64,000 nt of DNA from Sporosarcina ureae DSM 2281 (GCF_000425545.1 NZ_AUDQ01000010.1:1-64000); one strand, 5' to 3'; positions 33,626-43,185 are shown, counted from the first letter of the stretch. Numbers and translations: made by a program. The notes: generated by a model from the sequence alone, not told the origin.

Positions 33626-35248
33626 ATGAAGCGTTCTACTGGCTATCGTATTATACGTATCGTCTGGATGGCGGTCGTGTTTTTTATTCAAGTACTATTA
33701 TTCCAGAAACGTCATCGAGGTAATTTCACACCTGCTGTCGCCGAAAAATGGAACACGCTTGTTACCAATCAAGCAAAAATCTATAAAAAGACAGCTCTTG
33801 AGTTAGGTGGATTACTCGTCAAACTAGGGCAGTTCCTTTCTACACGTGCAGATATCATGCCCGCATCATTCATTGAGGAGTTAGAGGGTCTGACTGATCA
33901 AGTAACACCGGTCCCTTCAGAAATGGCATTACAATTACTAGATGATGAATGGGATAAACCGCATAGCGAGTACTTACGAGATATCTCGTCAAAGCCTGTC
34001 GCATCCGCGTCTATCGGCGAAGTATACAAGGCAGTACTACATAATGGATCAGAAGTTGCTATTAAAATCCAACGCCCTGACATTGAACGGATTTTGCGCG
34101 CGGATTTTAAAGCGGTACGAATTGTGATTTGGCTTGCGAAAAAGTGGTCTTCATTGAGTAAACAAATCGATTTGAATGTACTTTATCAAGAAATGGCAGA
34201 CGTTATCGGGGCAGAATTGAATTTTGTCGAAGAGATGAGAAACGGACGAGGTTTTGCCGAACGCTTCCCGAATATGACAGGAGTAAAATTCCCCGTCTAC
34301 TATGATGAGTATACGACTCGAAAAGTGCTTGTAATGGAATGGATTGAAGGTGCTAAAATAACCGATCTTGCGTTTCTTGAAAAGCATCATATCGATCGCA
34401 AAGATTTATCTAATCGGCTCTTCCGTTTATTTTTAGAACAAATCCTTGAAGGAGGTCAGTTCCACGCTGATCCCCATGGCGGTAATATTCTCATACGTTC
34501 AGACGGTACGCTCGTATTGATTGATTTCGGTATGGTAGTAAATATTACAAAAGAAGATGCGGATGCGATGTTTGTCGTTACAGAAGGTGTAATTTTAAAA
34601 CAATACGATCGTGTGATTGACGGTCTCGAAACTTTGAACTTTTTACTCCCTCATGCAAACCGTAAAGTGTTGGCAAAAGCAATTGAGAAAGTTGTTAAAG
34701 CATATGAAACGAATGACTTATATGACGTGAATAGTATGGTTGTAGAAAATCTTCTACAAGATCTGCAAGTCATTGTCCGAACACAACCTGTGCAAATGCC
34801 TGCTGAATTTGCATTTTTAGGTCGTGCAGTCTCTGTTTTTGTCGGTGTGCTATATATACTAGATCCCGAAATAGATCTGCTCGCTATTACACGCCCCCGT
34901 TTAGTTGAATGGGCCAAGAAAAAAAGTAAAGAGAAGAACCCTTTCACGAATAGAAAAGAGTACCAACGCACAGTATTAGCTGGCCTGGGACAGATTCGCA
35001 GTTTCGGTCCAAAAATCTCTTCGTTTTTGGAGCAACCTGTATTGATCCATACGTATCTCAAACAACGAGATATAGATCAACGTACATTTCAAGTGAAGAT
35101 GCAAAACCGTCTATTCGCTGGAATTATCGCGGTTGGATCTTTCTCAACACTAGCCTATAGCTTGATAGATTCCTATACCGAACTGGCAATTGGGTCAGGT
35201 ATTATACTGCTAATTTCATTTTGGAGATATCGTCGGTTAGGAAAATAA
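33626..35248 (+). CDS. UbiB/ABC1/ADCK-family atypical kinase
   Basis: A 540-residue protein of the UbiB family. KxGQ motif: LGGLLVKLGQFLSTRADIMPASFIEEL. Ala-rich nucleotide loop: ASASIGEVYKAVLHNGSEVAIKIQRP. Catalytic and metal motifs: HADPHGGNILI and LIDFGM. Two C-terminal hydrophobic helices suggest membrane attachment. UbiB proteins support isoprenoid quinone synthesis in other bacteria; in menaquinone-using Bacillales the role is unclear. I chose ATG at 33626, with AAGGA 6 nt upstream, over the earlier ATG at 33602. Confidence 0.93.
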   Translation: MKRSTGYRIIRIVWMAVVFFIQVLLFQKRHRGNFTPAVAEKWNTLVTNQAKIYKKTALELGGLLVKLGQFLSTRADIMPASFIEELEGLTDQVTPVPSEMALQLLDDEWDKPHSEYLRDISSKPVASASIGEVYKAVLHNGSEVAIKIQRPDIERILRADFKAVRIVIWLAKKWSSLSKQIDLNVLYQEMADVIGAELNFVEEMRNGRGFAERFPNMTGVKFPVYYDEYTTRKVLVMEWIEGAKITDLAFLEKHHIDRKDLSNRLFRLFLEQILEGGQFHADPHGGNILIRSDGTLVLIDFGMVVNITKEDADAMFVVTEGVILKQYDRVIDGLETLNFLLPHANRKVLAKAIEKVVKAYETNDLYDVNSMVVENLLQDLQVIVRTQPVQMPAEFAFLGRAVSVFVGVLYILDPEIDLLAITRPRLVEWAKKKSKEKNPFTNRKEYQRTVLAGLGQIRSFGPKISSFLEQPVLIHTYLKQRDIDQRTFQVKMQNRLFAGIIAVGSFSTLAYSLIDSYTELAIGSGIILLISFWRYRRLGK

Positions 35249-35281
35249 AAAATCAGAGGCTCGGTAGCCTCTGATTTTTAT
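35247..35281. terminator. Bidirectional terminator
   Basis: The stem AAAAATCAGAGGCT / AGCCTCTGATTTTT with a CGGT loop, between the convergent UbiB and YcxB-like genes. Confidence 0.92.
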
Positions 35282-35794
35282 TTACGCTTTAATCCGCTGT
35301 TGAACGTAAGTCTTTAGCCCATCAACGGAGTATACACCTCGCTTCGGAATAATGTATGCACTCACCGTACTCGTATATATATAGAAATAATCCGGGTCTT
35401 CTATTAGCTGCTTCACACCAGCCCATTGTACCTTTGTTTCACCAACTGCTGTCTGATCTGCTATGCCTGTCTTATTCAGCTTCATAAAATGTTCTCCAAC
35501 AAGCCCTTCATTCTTACCGCCTTTAAGCATCTTGCTCACTTGTCGTGTAATATGAAAGTAAAAATATTTAGGATAAAAAATTACCCATAATATCGCAGTT
35601 AGCCCAAACGTAACAAATAACGGACCTTTCGCCATATCCGTAAAAACAGTTAAAAAATATGCAAACAGTAAAAATATTAGCGGCGATATATACCGCTGCC
35701 ATTGCAATGAATTTTTACCGACTTTAGAATTCTTCACATGATATAAATTAAACGCTATCACATCTTGTTCCGTTAATTCATAGTGGATTTCCAT
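35282..35794 (-). CDS. YcxB-like membrane protein
   Basis: A 170-residue protein. Residues 30-85 hold two membrane helices and the C-terminal part (ETKVQWAGVKQLIEDPDYFYIYTS; AYIIPKRGV) is the YcxB-like domain, a PH-like fold. Function unknown. Its start overlaps the phosphatase gene at 35778-35794, so the two are translated from one message. Confidence 0.82.
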   Translation of the reverse strand: MEIHYELTEQDVIAFNLYHVKNSKVGKNSLQWQRYISPLIFLLFAYFLTVFTDMAKGPLFVTFGLTAILWVIFYPKYFYFHITRQVSKMLKGGKNEGLVGEHFMKLNKTGIADQTAVGETKVQWAGVKQLIEDPDYFYIYTSTVSAYIIPKRGVYSVDGLKTYVQQRIKA

Positions 35795-36368
35795 TTAGTC
35801 CTCCCGTTACGTGTAGTGTGTCATTTAACAGCAAGCAACTTTTCTTTTCTATATTGATTATAGTCAATGAAGCGTTATCGATCTTGACTGTATATTTTTC
35901 ATCTTCCATCAAAGCCACAATCACCCGTTTTATAAAACTACCATGACTTACGACGAGTAGACGTTGATTAGGATTCTCCTGGACCTGTTCATTCACAAAT
36001 TCAAGACCTCGGGCCACAACATTTTCTCCCGTCTCGAACTGCAAATCTAGTTCTCTCCACTGAGGCCCCCACTTCTGCTGTCGTTCTTGCTCCGTCGTTC
36101 CTTCGATCAAACCGCCACTTCGCTCGCGCAGTCGATCGTCTTCCACAACTTCAATCCCCGATTGAGCGGCAATTAAATCTGCGGTCTGTCTAGCACGTGT
36201 CATAGGGCTAGTAAATATGAGGTCCCAATTCTCATCCGCCAAGCGCAATGCCAGCTTCTTTACAGTCTCTATACCTTCTTCGTCCAACGGAATATTCGAA
36301 CTCCCTTGTGCACGTCCTTCTTTATTCCATGCAGTCACACCATGCCGGACAAAACCAATAATCGTCAA
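35778..36368 (-). CDS. Histidine phosphatase-family protein
   Basis: A 196-residue histidine phosphatase (phosphoglycerate mutase-like). The phosphohistidine motif is FVRHGVTAWN, followed by SPMTRARQTA and the second His in VVSHGSFIKRVI. Such enzymes remove phosphate from small metabolites; the substrate is unknown. It overlaps the YcxB-like gene by 17 bp and lies 11 nt downstream of the MFS pump gene. Confidence 0.92.
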   Translation of the reverse strand: MTIIGFVRHGVTAWNKEGRAQGSSNIPLDEEGIETVKKLALRLADENWDLIFTSPMTRARQTADLIAAQSGIEVVEDDRLRERSGGLIEGTTEQERQQKWGPQWRELDLQFETGENVVARGLEFVNEQVQENPNQRLLVVSHGSFIKRVIVALMEDEKYTVKIDNASLTIINIEKKSCLLLNDTLHVTGGLNGNPL

Positions 36369-36379
36369 TTCAATTCCCC

Positions 36380-37552
36380 CTAGATATTAGGCCTGAAAGA
36401 TGGCGTTCGTTTAATCCATAGATAATTCAATACTGCGCCAAGTAATAATACAAATGCTCCGAAATAAAACGGATAATCGACATCTACATCAAATAACGCT
36501 CCACCGATGATTGGACCGAAGACATTTCCGATACTCGTGAACATCGAGTTCATGCCACCAACAAATCCTTGTTCATTTCCCGCAATTTTCGACAAATAAG
36601 AAGTCGCTGCCGGTCGTATCAAGTCAAACCCTACAAAAATAATCATTGTAACAGCCAGTACGGAAAAGTAACTTTGCACGAACGTTGTCAGAAAAACTAA
36701 AATGGATGAAAAGATTAAACAAAAAAAGATCAGACGTTTCTCTCCTATCGTTCTCGCAAGCTTGTCGAATAACACTACTTGCGCGACTGCTCCGACCAGA
36801 CCGCCTCCTGTAATGATGATTGCAATGTCTTTCGGCGTGAATCCAAACTTATGATCAACGAATAAGCTGAAAATCGATTCAAATGAAGCGAGGCCAAAAG
36901 ATAAAATCAATATAATAATAAAGACGATAAAATAATGACGTGCAAAAATCCGCTTCAACCCAGGTTTAGTTACATCCTCCGCTACCGCTTCTTGATAACG
37001 TTCTGGTTCACGTAATGCAATAAAGGAAAAGATCGCCGCAAACAAAGCCAATCCTCCAGCAAAGAAGAAAGGAACCCGAGTACCATGTGTCGCTAAAAAT
37101 CCGCCAACCCCTGGACCTAATATAAATCCGGTAGATATGGCAGCAGACATAAAACCTAATGCCTTAGAACGAGTTTCCATCGTGGTGATATCTGCAATAA
37201 AGGCAGTAACAGCCGGCATAATGAAAGCCGCACTAATCCCACCTAAAATCCGGGATGCAAATAGTACGGGCAATGTCTGTCCAATCCCAAACAAGAATTC
37301 AGAAGAACTAAAAATGATCAAACCTACGACAATCATCTTTTTTCGACCAAAGGTATCTACCCATCTTCCTGATAGTGGTGAAATAAGCAGTTGGGCCATC
37401 GCAAAAGTCGCGACCATATAACCAACCACCGTACCCGATATATGTAATTCATTCATTAATCTTGGCATGACAGGTATGACTAATCCGATTCCTAAAAATG
37501 CGATCAGTAAATTGGTTAGTAGCAGACCTAACGTGATGGATTCTTTTTTCAT
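36380..37552 (-). CDS. MFS multidrug efflux transporter (NorA/Bmr-like)
   Basis: A 390-residue 12-helix major facilitator of the DHA1 drug/proton antiporter branch. Motif A is SGRWVDTFGRKKMIVVG, motif B-like is ASRILGGISAAFIMPAVTAFIADIT, and motif C is ISTGFILGPGVGGFLA. It resembles NorA and Bmr. An AGGAGAG site precedes the ATG. It is first of a three-gene transcript with the phosphatase and YcxB-like genes. Substrates cannot be predicted. Confidence 0.9.
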   Translation of the reverse strand: MKKESITLGLLLTNLLIAFLGIGLVIPVMPRLMNELHISGTVVGYMVATFAMAQLLISPLSGRWVDTFGRKKMIVVGLIIFSSSEFLFGIGQTLPVLFASRILGGISAAFIMPAVTAFIADITTMETRSKALGFMSAAISTGFILGPGVGGFLATHGTRVPFFFAGGLALFAAIFSFIALREPERYQEAVAEDVTKPGLKRIFARHYFIVFIIILILSFGLASFESIFSLFVDHKFGFTPKDIAIIITGGGLVGAVAQVVLFDKLARTIGEKRLIFFCLIFSSILVFLTTFVQSYFSVLAVTMIIFVGFDLIRPAATSYLSKIAGNEQGFVGGMNSMFTSIGNVFGPIIGGALFDVDVDYPFYFGAFVLLLGAVLNYLWIKRTPSFRPNI

Positions 37553-37648
37553 GTACTCTCTCCTACGCTCATTCTAAGTTGATATTGGAATATCATAGCA
37601 ACCACCGATTGAAGTTACAAGAAGAAAACTTCCAGTATTTCACTGATT

Positions 37649-38266
37649 TCACCACTTTAATATCATGAACTGCCGAATGAGTTGCTGACGTGCATTTTCA
37701 GGTAATGGCCAACTTTCAATTTCAGTCACAATTTGATCACGCGTGCCAAAACCTTTGACAAATCCATTCAATCTTGCCGCAAATGTCGAATTGATAAGCG
37801 ACTCCTCAGAAGGATATAGCCAATATAACTTATCCAAGACATTCGGATAACGCTTCAAATAATATTTCTGATGGCGGTCTTCAGCTAAAGTAAAATGACC
37901 TACAGGGGTAATTTCCGTTTCAATTGGTTCACCAAGCTCTTTCTCCATTTCACTTTTTACTAAATCGATTATCAGTTTTTGTTGTTGGTTATGAAAGCGC
38001 AATGATGAGACATACTGTTGCCCTTTGTATTGATCACGATTCGGATAGTGATTACGCCAAAAATGAAGAAGTATTTCTTCATAAGAAATACTTGTAGGAT
38101 CATAATCGATTTCCACCGTTTCAGTATGATCTTCTATCGTCTTATAGGTTGGCGCCACTGTAGTCCCACCTGTGTAACCTACTCGTGTTCTTATGACGCC
38201 TTGCAAGCTACCAAAGCGTGCTTCAGGACCCCAAAAACATCCCATTCCAAATGTTGCGATTTCCAA
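37649..38266 (-). CDS. msrA: Peptide methionine sulfoxide reductase MsrA
   Basis: A 205-residue MsrA that reduces methionine-S-sulfoxide. The active-site motif is GCFWGPEARF, with RVGYTGG and YDPTSISYEEILLHFWRNHYP following, and YYLKRYPNVLDKLYWLYP at the C-terminus. No partner MsrB is fused or adjacent. The start is ambiguous: the called TTG (38264-38266) directly abuts an AGGAGG, leaving no normal spacing, while the next codon at ideal spacing is ATC. The protein family agrees with an N-terminus in this region. Confidence 0.92.
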   Translation of the reverse strand: MEIATFGMGCFWGPEARFGSLQGVIRTRVGYTGGTTVAPTYKTIEDHTETVEIDYDPTSISYEEILLHFWRNHYPNRDQYKGQQYVSSLRFHNQQQKLIIDLVKSEMEKELGEPIETEITPVGHFTLAEDRHQKYYLKRYPNVLDKLYWLYPSEESLINSTFAARLNGFVKGFGTRDQIVTEIESWPLPENARQQLIRQFMILKW

Positions 38267-38363
38267 CCTCCTGTTCTTCGTTAGCTCTTTATCAATTTCA
38301 GTAGTAGTTAGCAGAACGATTCACCCCTTTATGTTAATTGTACTATAACCAAAATATAATGAT

Positions 38364-38397
38364 AAAAAACAGAGTCCATTTTAAAAAGGACTCTGCA
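38364..38397 (-). terminator. GNAT gene terminator
   Basis: The stem CAGAGTCC / GGACTCTG is followed on the minus strand by TTTTTTATC. Confidence 0.88.
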
Positions 38398-38406
38398 CGA
38401 AACGTT

Positions 38407-38961
38407 TCACGATTTTTTACACTTCTTCCACTCATCTTCTAACATTCCATATACGATTAAATCATGATAATGATCATATAAAAACTCTCCGTCGCGAATA
38501 ACTCCCTCTCTCTTAAATCCTAATCGCTCAGGAACTGCCTGACTTTTTGTATTCCCCATGGCACATCGGATTTCTACGCGATGTAGATCATATTCTTCAA
38601 ATGCATAGTCTACTAGGGAAGACACTACTGAAGTCATAATGCCTTTTCCCTGATATTCATGCGCCAGCCAATAACCAATACTCGTTTGTCTATTTGTATA
38701 GTTTACTGTATGGAATCCTGCAAAACCTGCCAGATGTCCCTTGTACATAATACCTGCCTGGAAACCATCCTCATCAGCGAATTGTTGTAACCACGCATGA
38801 ATGATTGGACCATACTGATCCACTTCCGTCATAGAATCCACCCACGGTAACCACTCGCGTAAGTGTTCCCTTGATCCATCCACAACAGCGAATAATTCTT
38901 CTGCGTCTTTCTGTCCCACTAATCTTAATGAAATATCCTCTGTTACTTGATGCTCAAACAT
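38407..38961 (-). CDS. RimJ/RimL-type GNAT acetyltransferase
   Basis: A 184-residue GNAT-fold protein of the ribosomal-protein N-acetyltransferase type. The acetyl-CoA loop is WLAHEYQGKGIMTSVVSSLVDYAF, with RVEIRCAMGNTKSQAVPERLGFKREGV and a C-terminal DLIVYGMLEDEW. It is similar to YdaF/RimL-like proteins, which may modify ribosomal proteins or small molecules. It is monocistronic with its own terminator. Confidence 0.9.
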   Translation of the reverse strand: MFEHQVTEDISLRLVGQKDAEELFAVVDGSREHLREWLPWVDSMTEVDQYGPIIHAWLQQFADEDGFQAGIMYKGHLAGFAGFHTVNYTNRQTSIGYWLAHEYQGKGIMTSVVSSLVDYAFEEYDLHRVEIRCAMGNTKSQAVPERLGFKREGVIRDGEFLYDHYHDLIVYGMLEDEWKKCKKS

Positions 38962-39009
38962 AGCATAGCTCCTTTAATTGAAGTTATTTTAGTACCTAGT
39001 CCATTCGCT

Positions 39010-39657
39010 TTATTCATCACGAATATCTAATCCCAACATGGAAGCAAATTGAATTGCTTGTAAAGAAGATACGATACAACCATCCAATTCCTTCATAGAT
39101 ACTGTTATGCTCTTAAATTCTGAAGTGTTGATTTCCACGCCTTTTAGAGGTGTCTCGTCAAAACTTGCAGAATCCAAATTACAGTTTATGAAATACGTAT
39201 GTTTCAGTTTACAATCGAAGAAATCTGCATCTCTCACTTGGCAGTTCTCGAAACACACTCTTTCCCATCTTGCATGGACAAATGCAGAGAGACTGCAAAT
39301 ACACTCCTCAAATAACACATCCGTAAATCTGGCATTCGTGAAATTGACACCAAGCATTTTACAATTATGAAAACTCACTCGATGTATACTTATACCCGTC
39401 AAGTCTGCATTGGAAAAATCGCAATTTTCAAATCGAACATCTGTAGCAAATAGCTCTGGTAGAAAAGCACCTTGAAAACTAGAATTCTTAATGAGCATGC
39501 TTGTTAATTGTGCATGTTCTATTGTTTGCCCATCTATTCGTGAATCGATAATACTTGCATTTTGTAGAGATGAATCCTCCTCGTGAAGTAAGTCTTGTAA
39601 CTGCACCGGCGTTAAACGATCGGGTATTTTAGGTTGATGTATTTTCACGCTTCGCAC
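39010..39657 (-). CDS. Pentapeptide-repeat protein
   Basis: A 215-residue protein. From about residue 33 to 175 it carries repeats of the A(D/N)LXX type, for example FENCDFSNADLTG, CKMLGVNFTNARFTDVLFEEC and CQVRDADFFDCKL, which fold as a right-handed quadrilateral beta-helix. Some such proteins (MfpA/Qnr) mimic DNA and protect gyrase; others have unknown roles. Nothing here allows a specific role. It is divergent from the DinB-like gene. Confidence 0.88.
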   Translation of the reverse strand: MRSVKIHQPKIPDRLTPVQLQDLLHEEDSSLQNASIIDSRIDGQTIEHAQLTSMLIKNSSFQGAFLPELFATDVRFENCDFSNADLTGISIHRVSFHNCKMLGVNFTNARFTDVLFEECICSLSAFVHARWERVCFENCQVRDADFFDCKLKHTYFINCNLDSASFDETPLKGVEINTSEFKSITVSMKELDGCIVSSLQAIQFASMLGLDIRDE

Positions 39658-39729
39658 TCCTTTTCTTCAAGCTTTTATAAAAGATTTATTGTCTAGTCAA
39701 TGATACTATTATAAAAAGGGGTGACGACT

Positions 39730-40218
39730 ATGGAAATTAATGATCAAGCACGCAAAGAGCTTTTAGCACAAGTAGAACACCTATCGGATGAAGTGATTAA
39801 TCAGAAACCATCTGAAGATAGATGGTCCATTAAACAAATCTTAGAACATCTGTATTTAATGGAAGGTAGCGTCGCTAAAACTATTCAAACTAAGCTTTCT
39901 GACGAAGACCAAAACATTACTACAGATAAGCCGATTCAATTAACTGTTGATCGTTCTAGAAAAGTAGATGCACCCGATTTTGTGATACCAACTACAGAAT
40001 TTTCTACTCTCCACGACTTGAAATGTAAGCTCAAAGCTACTCATTCGACTTTACACGGTGTAGCCGAAAACACGTCGGAAGATCAACTAGCAGTAAAGTC
40101 TTATCCACACCCTGTTTTTGGCGAAATGAGCCTTACGCAGTGGATTCCATTCGTCGGCTACCACGAACTCCGCCATATTGAACAAATTAAAGATGTAAAA
40201 GAACAACTCGGTATCTGA
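39730..40218 (+). CDS. DinB-superfamily protein
   Basis: A 162-residue four-helix DinB/YfiT-like protein. The metal-binding histidines expected of the fold appear as ILEHLYLMEGSV and GYHELRHIEQI. These are metal-dependent enzymes, often thiol-linked transferases, with mostly unknown substrates. ATG at 39730 has AGGGGTG 7 nt upstream. It is followed by a terminator shared with the photoreceptor gene. Confidence 0.88.
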   Translation: MEINDQARKELLAQVEHLSDEVINQKPSEDRWSIKQILEHLYLMEGSVAKTIQTKLSDEDQNITTDKPIQLTVDRSRKVDAPDFVIPTTEFSTLHDLKCKLKATHSTLHGVAENTSEDQLAVKSYPHPVFGEMSLTQWIPFVGYHELRHIEQIKDVKEQLGI

Positions 40219-40262
40219 TAAAGACCTCTACTCTAACTTTTCGTTAGGGTAGAGGTCTTTTC
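40219..40262. terminator. Bidirectional terminator
   Basis: The stem AAAGACCTCTAC / GTAGAGGTCTTT, between the convergent DinB-like and LOV-STAS genes. Confidence 0.88.
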
Positions 40263-40263
40263 T

Positions 40264-41046
40264 CTATCGCTGAATATAGTGAATTGCTTGCTGTATACTT
40301 GAAAAAGTTTTTAATTTTTGTTGAGGATCTTTAGCTGCTGCTAATTTATGTGCAAGTTCTGGCGAGATGCCTGTAATATAAAGTTGACACCCTATAAGCG
40401 TCAGTACTTGCTGTATTTCCAACAACCGATCAATTGAAGTCCCTTGTTGCCAGTATAAACCTGTTATATCAATCATTACATGATCTACTTCATTCGAGTG
40501 AACATAGTCACTCAATTTTGTAATTAATAGATTAAAACGTTCTTCCGTCATTTGACCAATTAATGACACGGCCGCCAAATCATCATAAATTCTCATAATA
40601 GGTAACATTAGCTGTTCTATTTCATGGTCTTTTGTATGTAGCTCTTCTATTTGTCTGTATTGTACTGAAACATCAGTTTGCGTACTAATATAATAGGGTA
40701 CTCCGTCAATTATAATTGGACGGATACTAAGTCGATTCCAAAATAATGTTCCGTCTTTTTTATAGTTTTTCAAAACGACTGTGATAGGCACTCTTTCAGA
40801 AACAGCTTTTCTGATCTTCGATACTGCAGTTGGATCTGTATCTTTGCCTTGAAGAAACCTACAATTACGCCCAAGTGTTTCTTCTTGAGTATACCCCGTC
40901 ATCGTTTCGAATGTTTTGTTAGCAAAAATTATCGGATTATCCTCTTGCGAAGCATCTGTTATTAGTGCTCCAACTCTACTACCATTAATGACTGCTTCCA
41001 TCAATTGTCTTTGAACAGTCTCCGTCAATTTCTTTATTTCAAACAC
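40264..41046 (-). CDS. ytvA: Blue-light photoreceptor YtvA-like (LOV-STAS)
   Basis: A 260-residue protein with an N-terminal LOV domain (about 20-130) and a C-terminal STAS domain (about 150-258). The flavin-adduct motif GRNCRFLQG contains Cys62, and EDNPIIFANKTFETMTGY, NYKKDGTLFWNRLSI and the Gln of STQTDVS are all conserved. B. subtilis YtvA senses blue light and feeds the stressosome that activates sigma-B. The start is GTG at 41044-41046, with a weak ribosome site, and gives the same Cys62 numbering as B. subtilis. A sigma-B-like promoter elsewhere in the window fits. Confidence 0.93.
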   Translation of the reverse strand: MFEIKKLTETVQRQLMEAVINGSRVGALITDASQEDNPIIFANKTFETMTGYTQEETLGRNCRFLQGKDTDPTAVSKIRKAVSERVPITVVLKNYKKDGTLFWNRLSIRPIIIDGVPYYISTQTDVSVQYRQIEELHTKDHEIEQLMLPIMRIYDDLAAVSLIGQMTEERFNLLITKLSDYVHSNEVDHVMIDITGLYWQQGTSIDRLLEIQQVLTLIGCQLYITGISPELAHKLAAAKDPQQKLKTFSSIQQAIHYIQR

Positions 41047-41142
41047 ACCCTATCGATTCAAATGGTATTTATTATTTCCATACTAGCACAATGTTCGAGG
41101 AAACGTACAAATTATCAGGTAAACTGTTGGATTGAATTAGTT

Positions 41143-41183
41143 AAAAAGAAAATCCCCCTGACAACCATAGAGTCAGAAGGATC
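41143..41183 (-). terminator. opp operon terminator
   Basis: An 11-bp stem with two G-T pairs (ATCCTTCTGAC / GTCAGGGGGAT) is followed on the minus strand by a T-rich tail. It begins just after the oppF stop. Confidence 0.85.
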
Positions 41184-41188
41184 TTATC

Positions 41189-42124
41189 TTATACACGTGT
41201 AGCTTGCATCTCGGCGAGTTCTTTCTCTGAACATAATACAAAGTGTTCAGGAGCAATTTCATGAAATTCCACTTTTTCGTCAGGACCATATTGATGGTCC
41301 TTCGGATTATACGGATGGCGCACACGGGAACGTTCATAAATAGGATCGGGTAAAGGAATTGCTGACAGCAAAGATTTTGTATAAGCGTGCATGGGGTTTC
41401 GATATAACTCATCCGCTGGAGCCATCTCCACCAGTTTACCGAAATACATTACGCCAATACGATCGGAAATGTATTTTACCATCGATAGATCATGAGCGAT
41501 GAATAAATACGTCAGCCCTTTTTCTTCCTGCAGTTCTTTCAACAAGTTGACGACTTGCGCTTGAATGGAAACATCCAGCGCTGAGATCGGCTCATCCGCA
41601 ATGATGAATTCGGGATCTACAGCTAATGCACGTGCAATTCCGATACGCTGACGCTGACCGCCTGAGAACTCATGCGGGTAACGCTCAGCATGCTCACGGT
41701 TCAAACCAACAGTCTCAAGCAAGTCAATTACTCTTTGTTTACGCTCCGTTTTACCTTTTACTAAACCATGTATATCTAATCCTTCTGCAATAATATCCAA
41801 AACTTTCATACGTGGATTCAAAGAAGCATAAGGATCTTGGAAGATCATTTGCATCTTTCTATTCAATTCATGATTTTCCTTTTTACTTTTTGGCGCGTGT
41901 ACATCGACCCCATTGTAGAGAACTTGACCTGCTGTCGCATCATATAATCGGATTATTGTACGACCTGTTGTGGATTTACCACAACCTGACTCGCCTACTA
42001 AACCGAATGTTTCTCCGCGCTTAATAGTGAAGCTAATATCATCAATCGCACGAACCTCAGTAGATTTCCCTGCATTAAAATATTGTTTAAGGTTACGCAC
42101 TTCAATTAAATTGTCTGACATCAC
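41189..42124 (-). CDS. oppF: Oligopeptide ABC transporter ATPase OppF
   Basis: A 311-residue ATPase. Walker A is GLVGESGCGKSTTGR, the signature is FSGGQRQRIGIARALAVDPEFIIADEP, the D-loop is SALD, and the His switch is FIAHDLSMV. It pairs with OppD to power oligopeptide import. The C-terminal extension (SRVRHPYNPKDHQYGPDEKVEF and the following segment) is typical of OppF. It overlaps oppD by 4 bp. Confidence 0.95.
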   Translation of the reverse strand: MMSDNLIEVRNLKQYFNAGKSTEVRAIDDISFTIKRGETFGLVGESGCGKSTTGRTIIRLYDATAGQVLYNGVDVHAPKSKKENHELNRKMQMIFQDPYASLNPRMKVLDIIAEGLDIHGLVKGKTERKQRVIDLLETVGLNREHAERYPHEFSGGQRQRIGIARALAVDPEFIIADEPISALDVSIQAQVVNLLKELQEEKGLTYLFIAHDLSMVKYISDRIGVMYFGKLVEMAPADELYRNPMHAYTKSLLSAIPLPDPIYERSRVRHPYNPKDHQYGPDEKVEFHEIAPEHFVLCSEKELAEMQATRV

Positions 42125-43185
42125 ACAGTACCTCCCGTCTGATCAACATAGTACCGGCTACCTTTAAATGTTTTCATACGTTCAATAATAAGGGCAGGCG
42201 GTTCAACCTGTGGTGCTTGCGGGTGCAATAACCATGTCGCTGCGTAATGTGTATCGCTCACTTTGAAGAAAGGAGGCTGACGCTCCATATCGATCTTCAT
42301 TGCATATTCACTACGCAAAGCGAACGCATCCCCTTTTGGTGGATTTAATAAATCAGGCGGTGTACCTGGAATCGCATATAGCTTTTGATCTTCTAAATCC
42401 ATAGATGGCATGGAGCTTAGTAAGCCCCATGTATATGGATGCTGTGGATTATAGAAGATTTCATCTACTGTACCGATTTCAACGATTCGGCCACCATACA
42501 TAACCGCCACTCGGTCGGCGACGTTTGCTACTACACCGAGGTCATGCGTGATAAATATGATAGACGTATCAGTCTTCTTCTGGATGTCTTTCATCAGTTC
42601 GAGAATCTGCGCTTGTATCGTGACATCCAGTGCTGTGGTCGGCTCATCCGCAATCAATACTTTCGGATTACATGCAAGCGCAATCGCAATAACGATTCGC
42701 TGACGCTGTCCACCAGAAAATTGGTGAGGGTACATCTTGTAACGATTTTCGGCATTCGGTATACCGACCAAATTCAATAGTTCAATCGTCTGCTTACGCG
42801 CTTGTGATTTATTCAGCTTTTGGTGTTTTAAGATTGGCTCCATGATTTGTCTTCCAATTGTCATAGTTGGATTTAACGAAGTCATCGGATCCTGGAAGAT
42901 CATCGAAATATCTTTCCCACGAATCTTTTGCATATCTTTTTCAGGAATTTTCGTTAGATCTTTTCCTTCAAATAGAATTTGACCATTCTTATATTCAGCA
43001 CTTGATTTAGGCAGGAGTCGCATGATTGATTTCGTCGTTACAGATTTACCCGATCCTGACTCACCTACAACAGCGAGCGTCTCTCCTTTATGCAAATCAA
43101 AGTTTACGCCACGAATCGCTTTCACTTCACCTGCAAATGTGTGGAAGGAAAGCTCGAGGTCTTTTACTTCTAATACTTTTGTCAA
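42121..43185 (-). CDS. oppD: Oligopeptide ABC transporter ATPase OppD
   Basis: A 354-residue ATPase. Walker A is AVVGESGSGKSVTTKS, the signature is FSGGQRQRIVIAIALACNPKVLIADEPTTALD, and the His switch is FITHDLGVV. The C-terminal oligopeptide domain contains IPGTPPDLLNPPKGDAFALR. It lies 15 nt downstream of oppC. Confidence 0.95.
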   Translation of the reverse strand: MTKVLEVKDLELSFHTFAGEVKAIRGVNFDLHKGETLAVVGESGSGKSVTTKSIMRLLPKSSAEYKNGQILFEGKDLTKIPEKDMQKIRGKDISMIFQDPMTSLNPTMTIGRQIMEPILKHQKLNKSQARKQTIELLNLVGIPNAENRYKMYPHQFSGGQRQRIVIAIALACNPKVLIADEPTTALDVTIQAQILELMKDIQKKTDTSIIFITHDLGVVANVADRVAVMYGGRIVEIGTVDEIFYNPQHPYTWGLLSSMPSMDLEDQKLYAIPGTPPDLLNPPKGDAFALRSEYAMKIDMERQPPFFKVSDTHYAATWLLHPQAPQVEPPALIIERMKTFKGSRYYVDQTGGTV

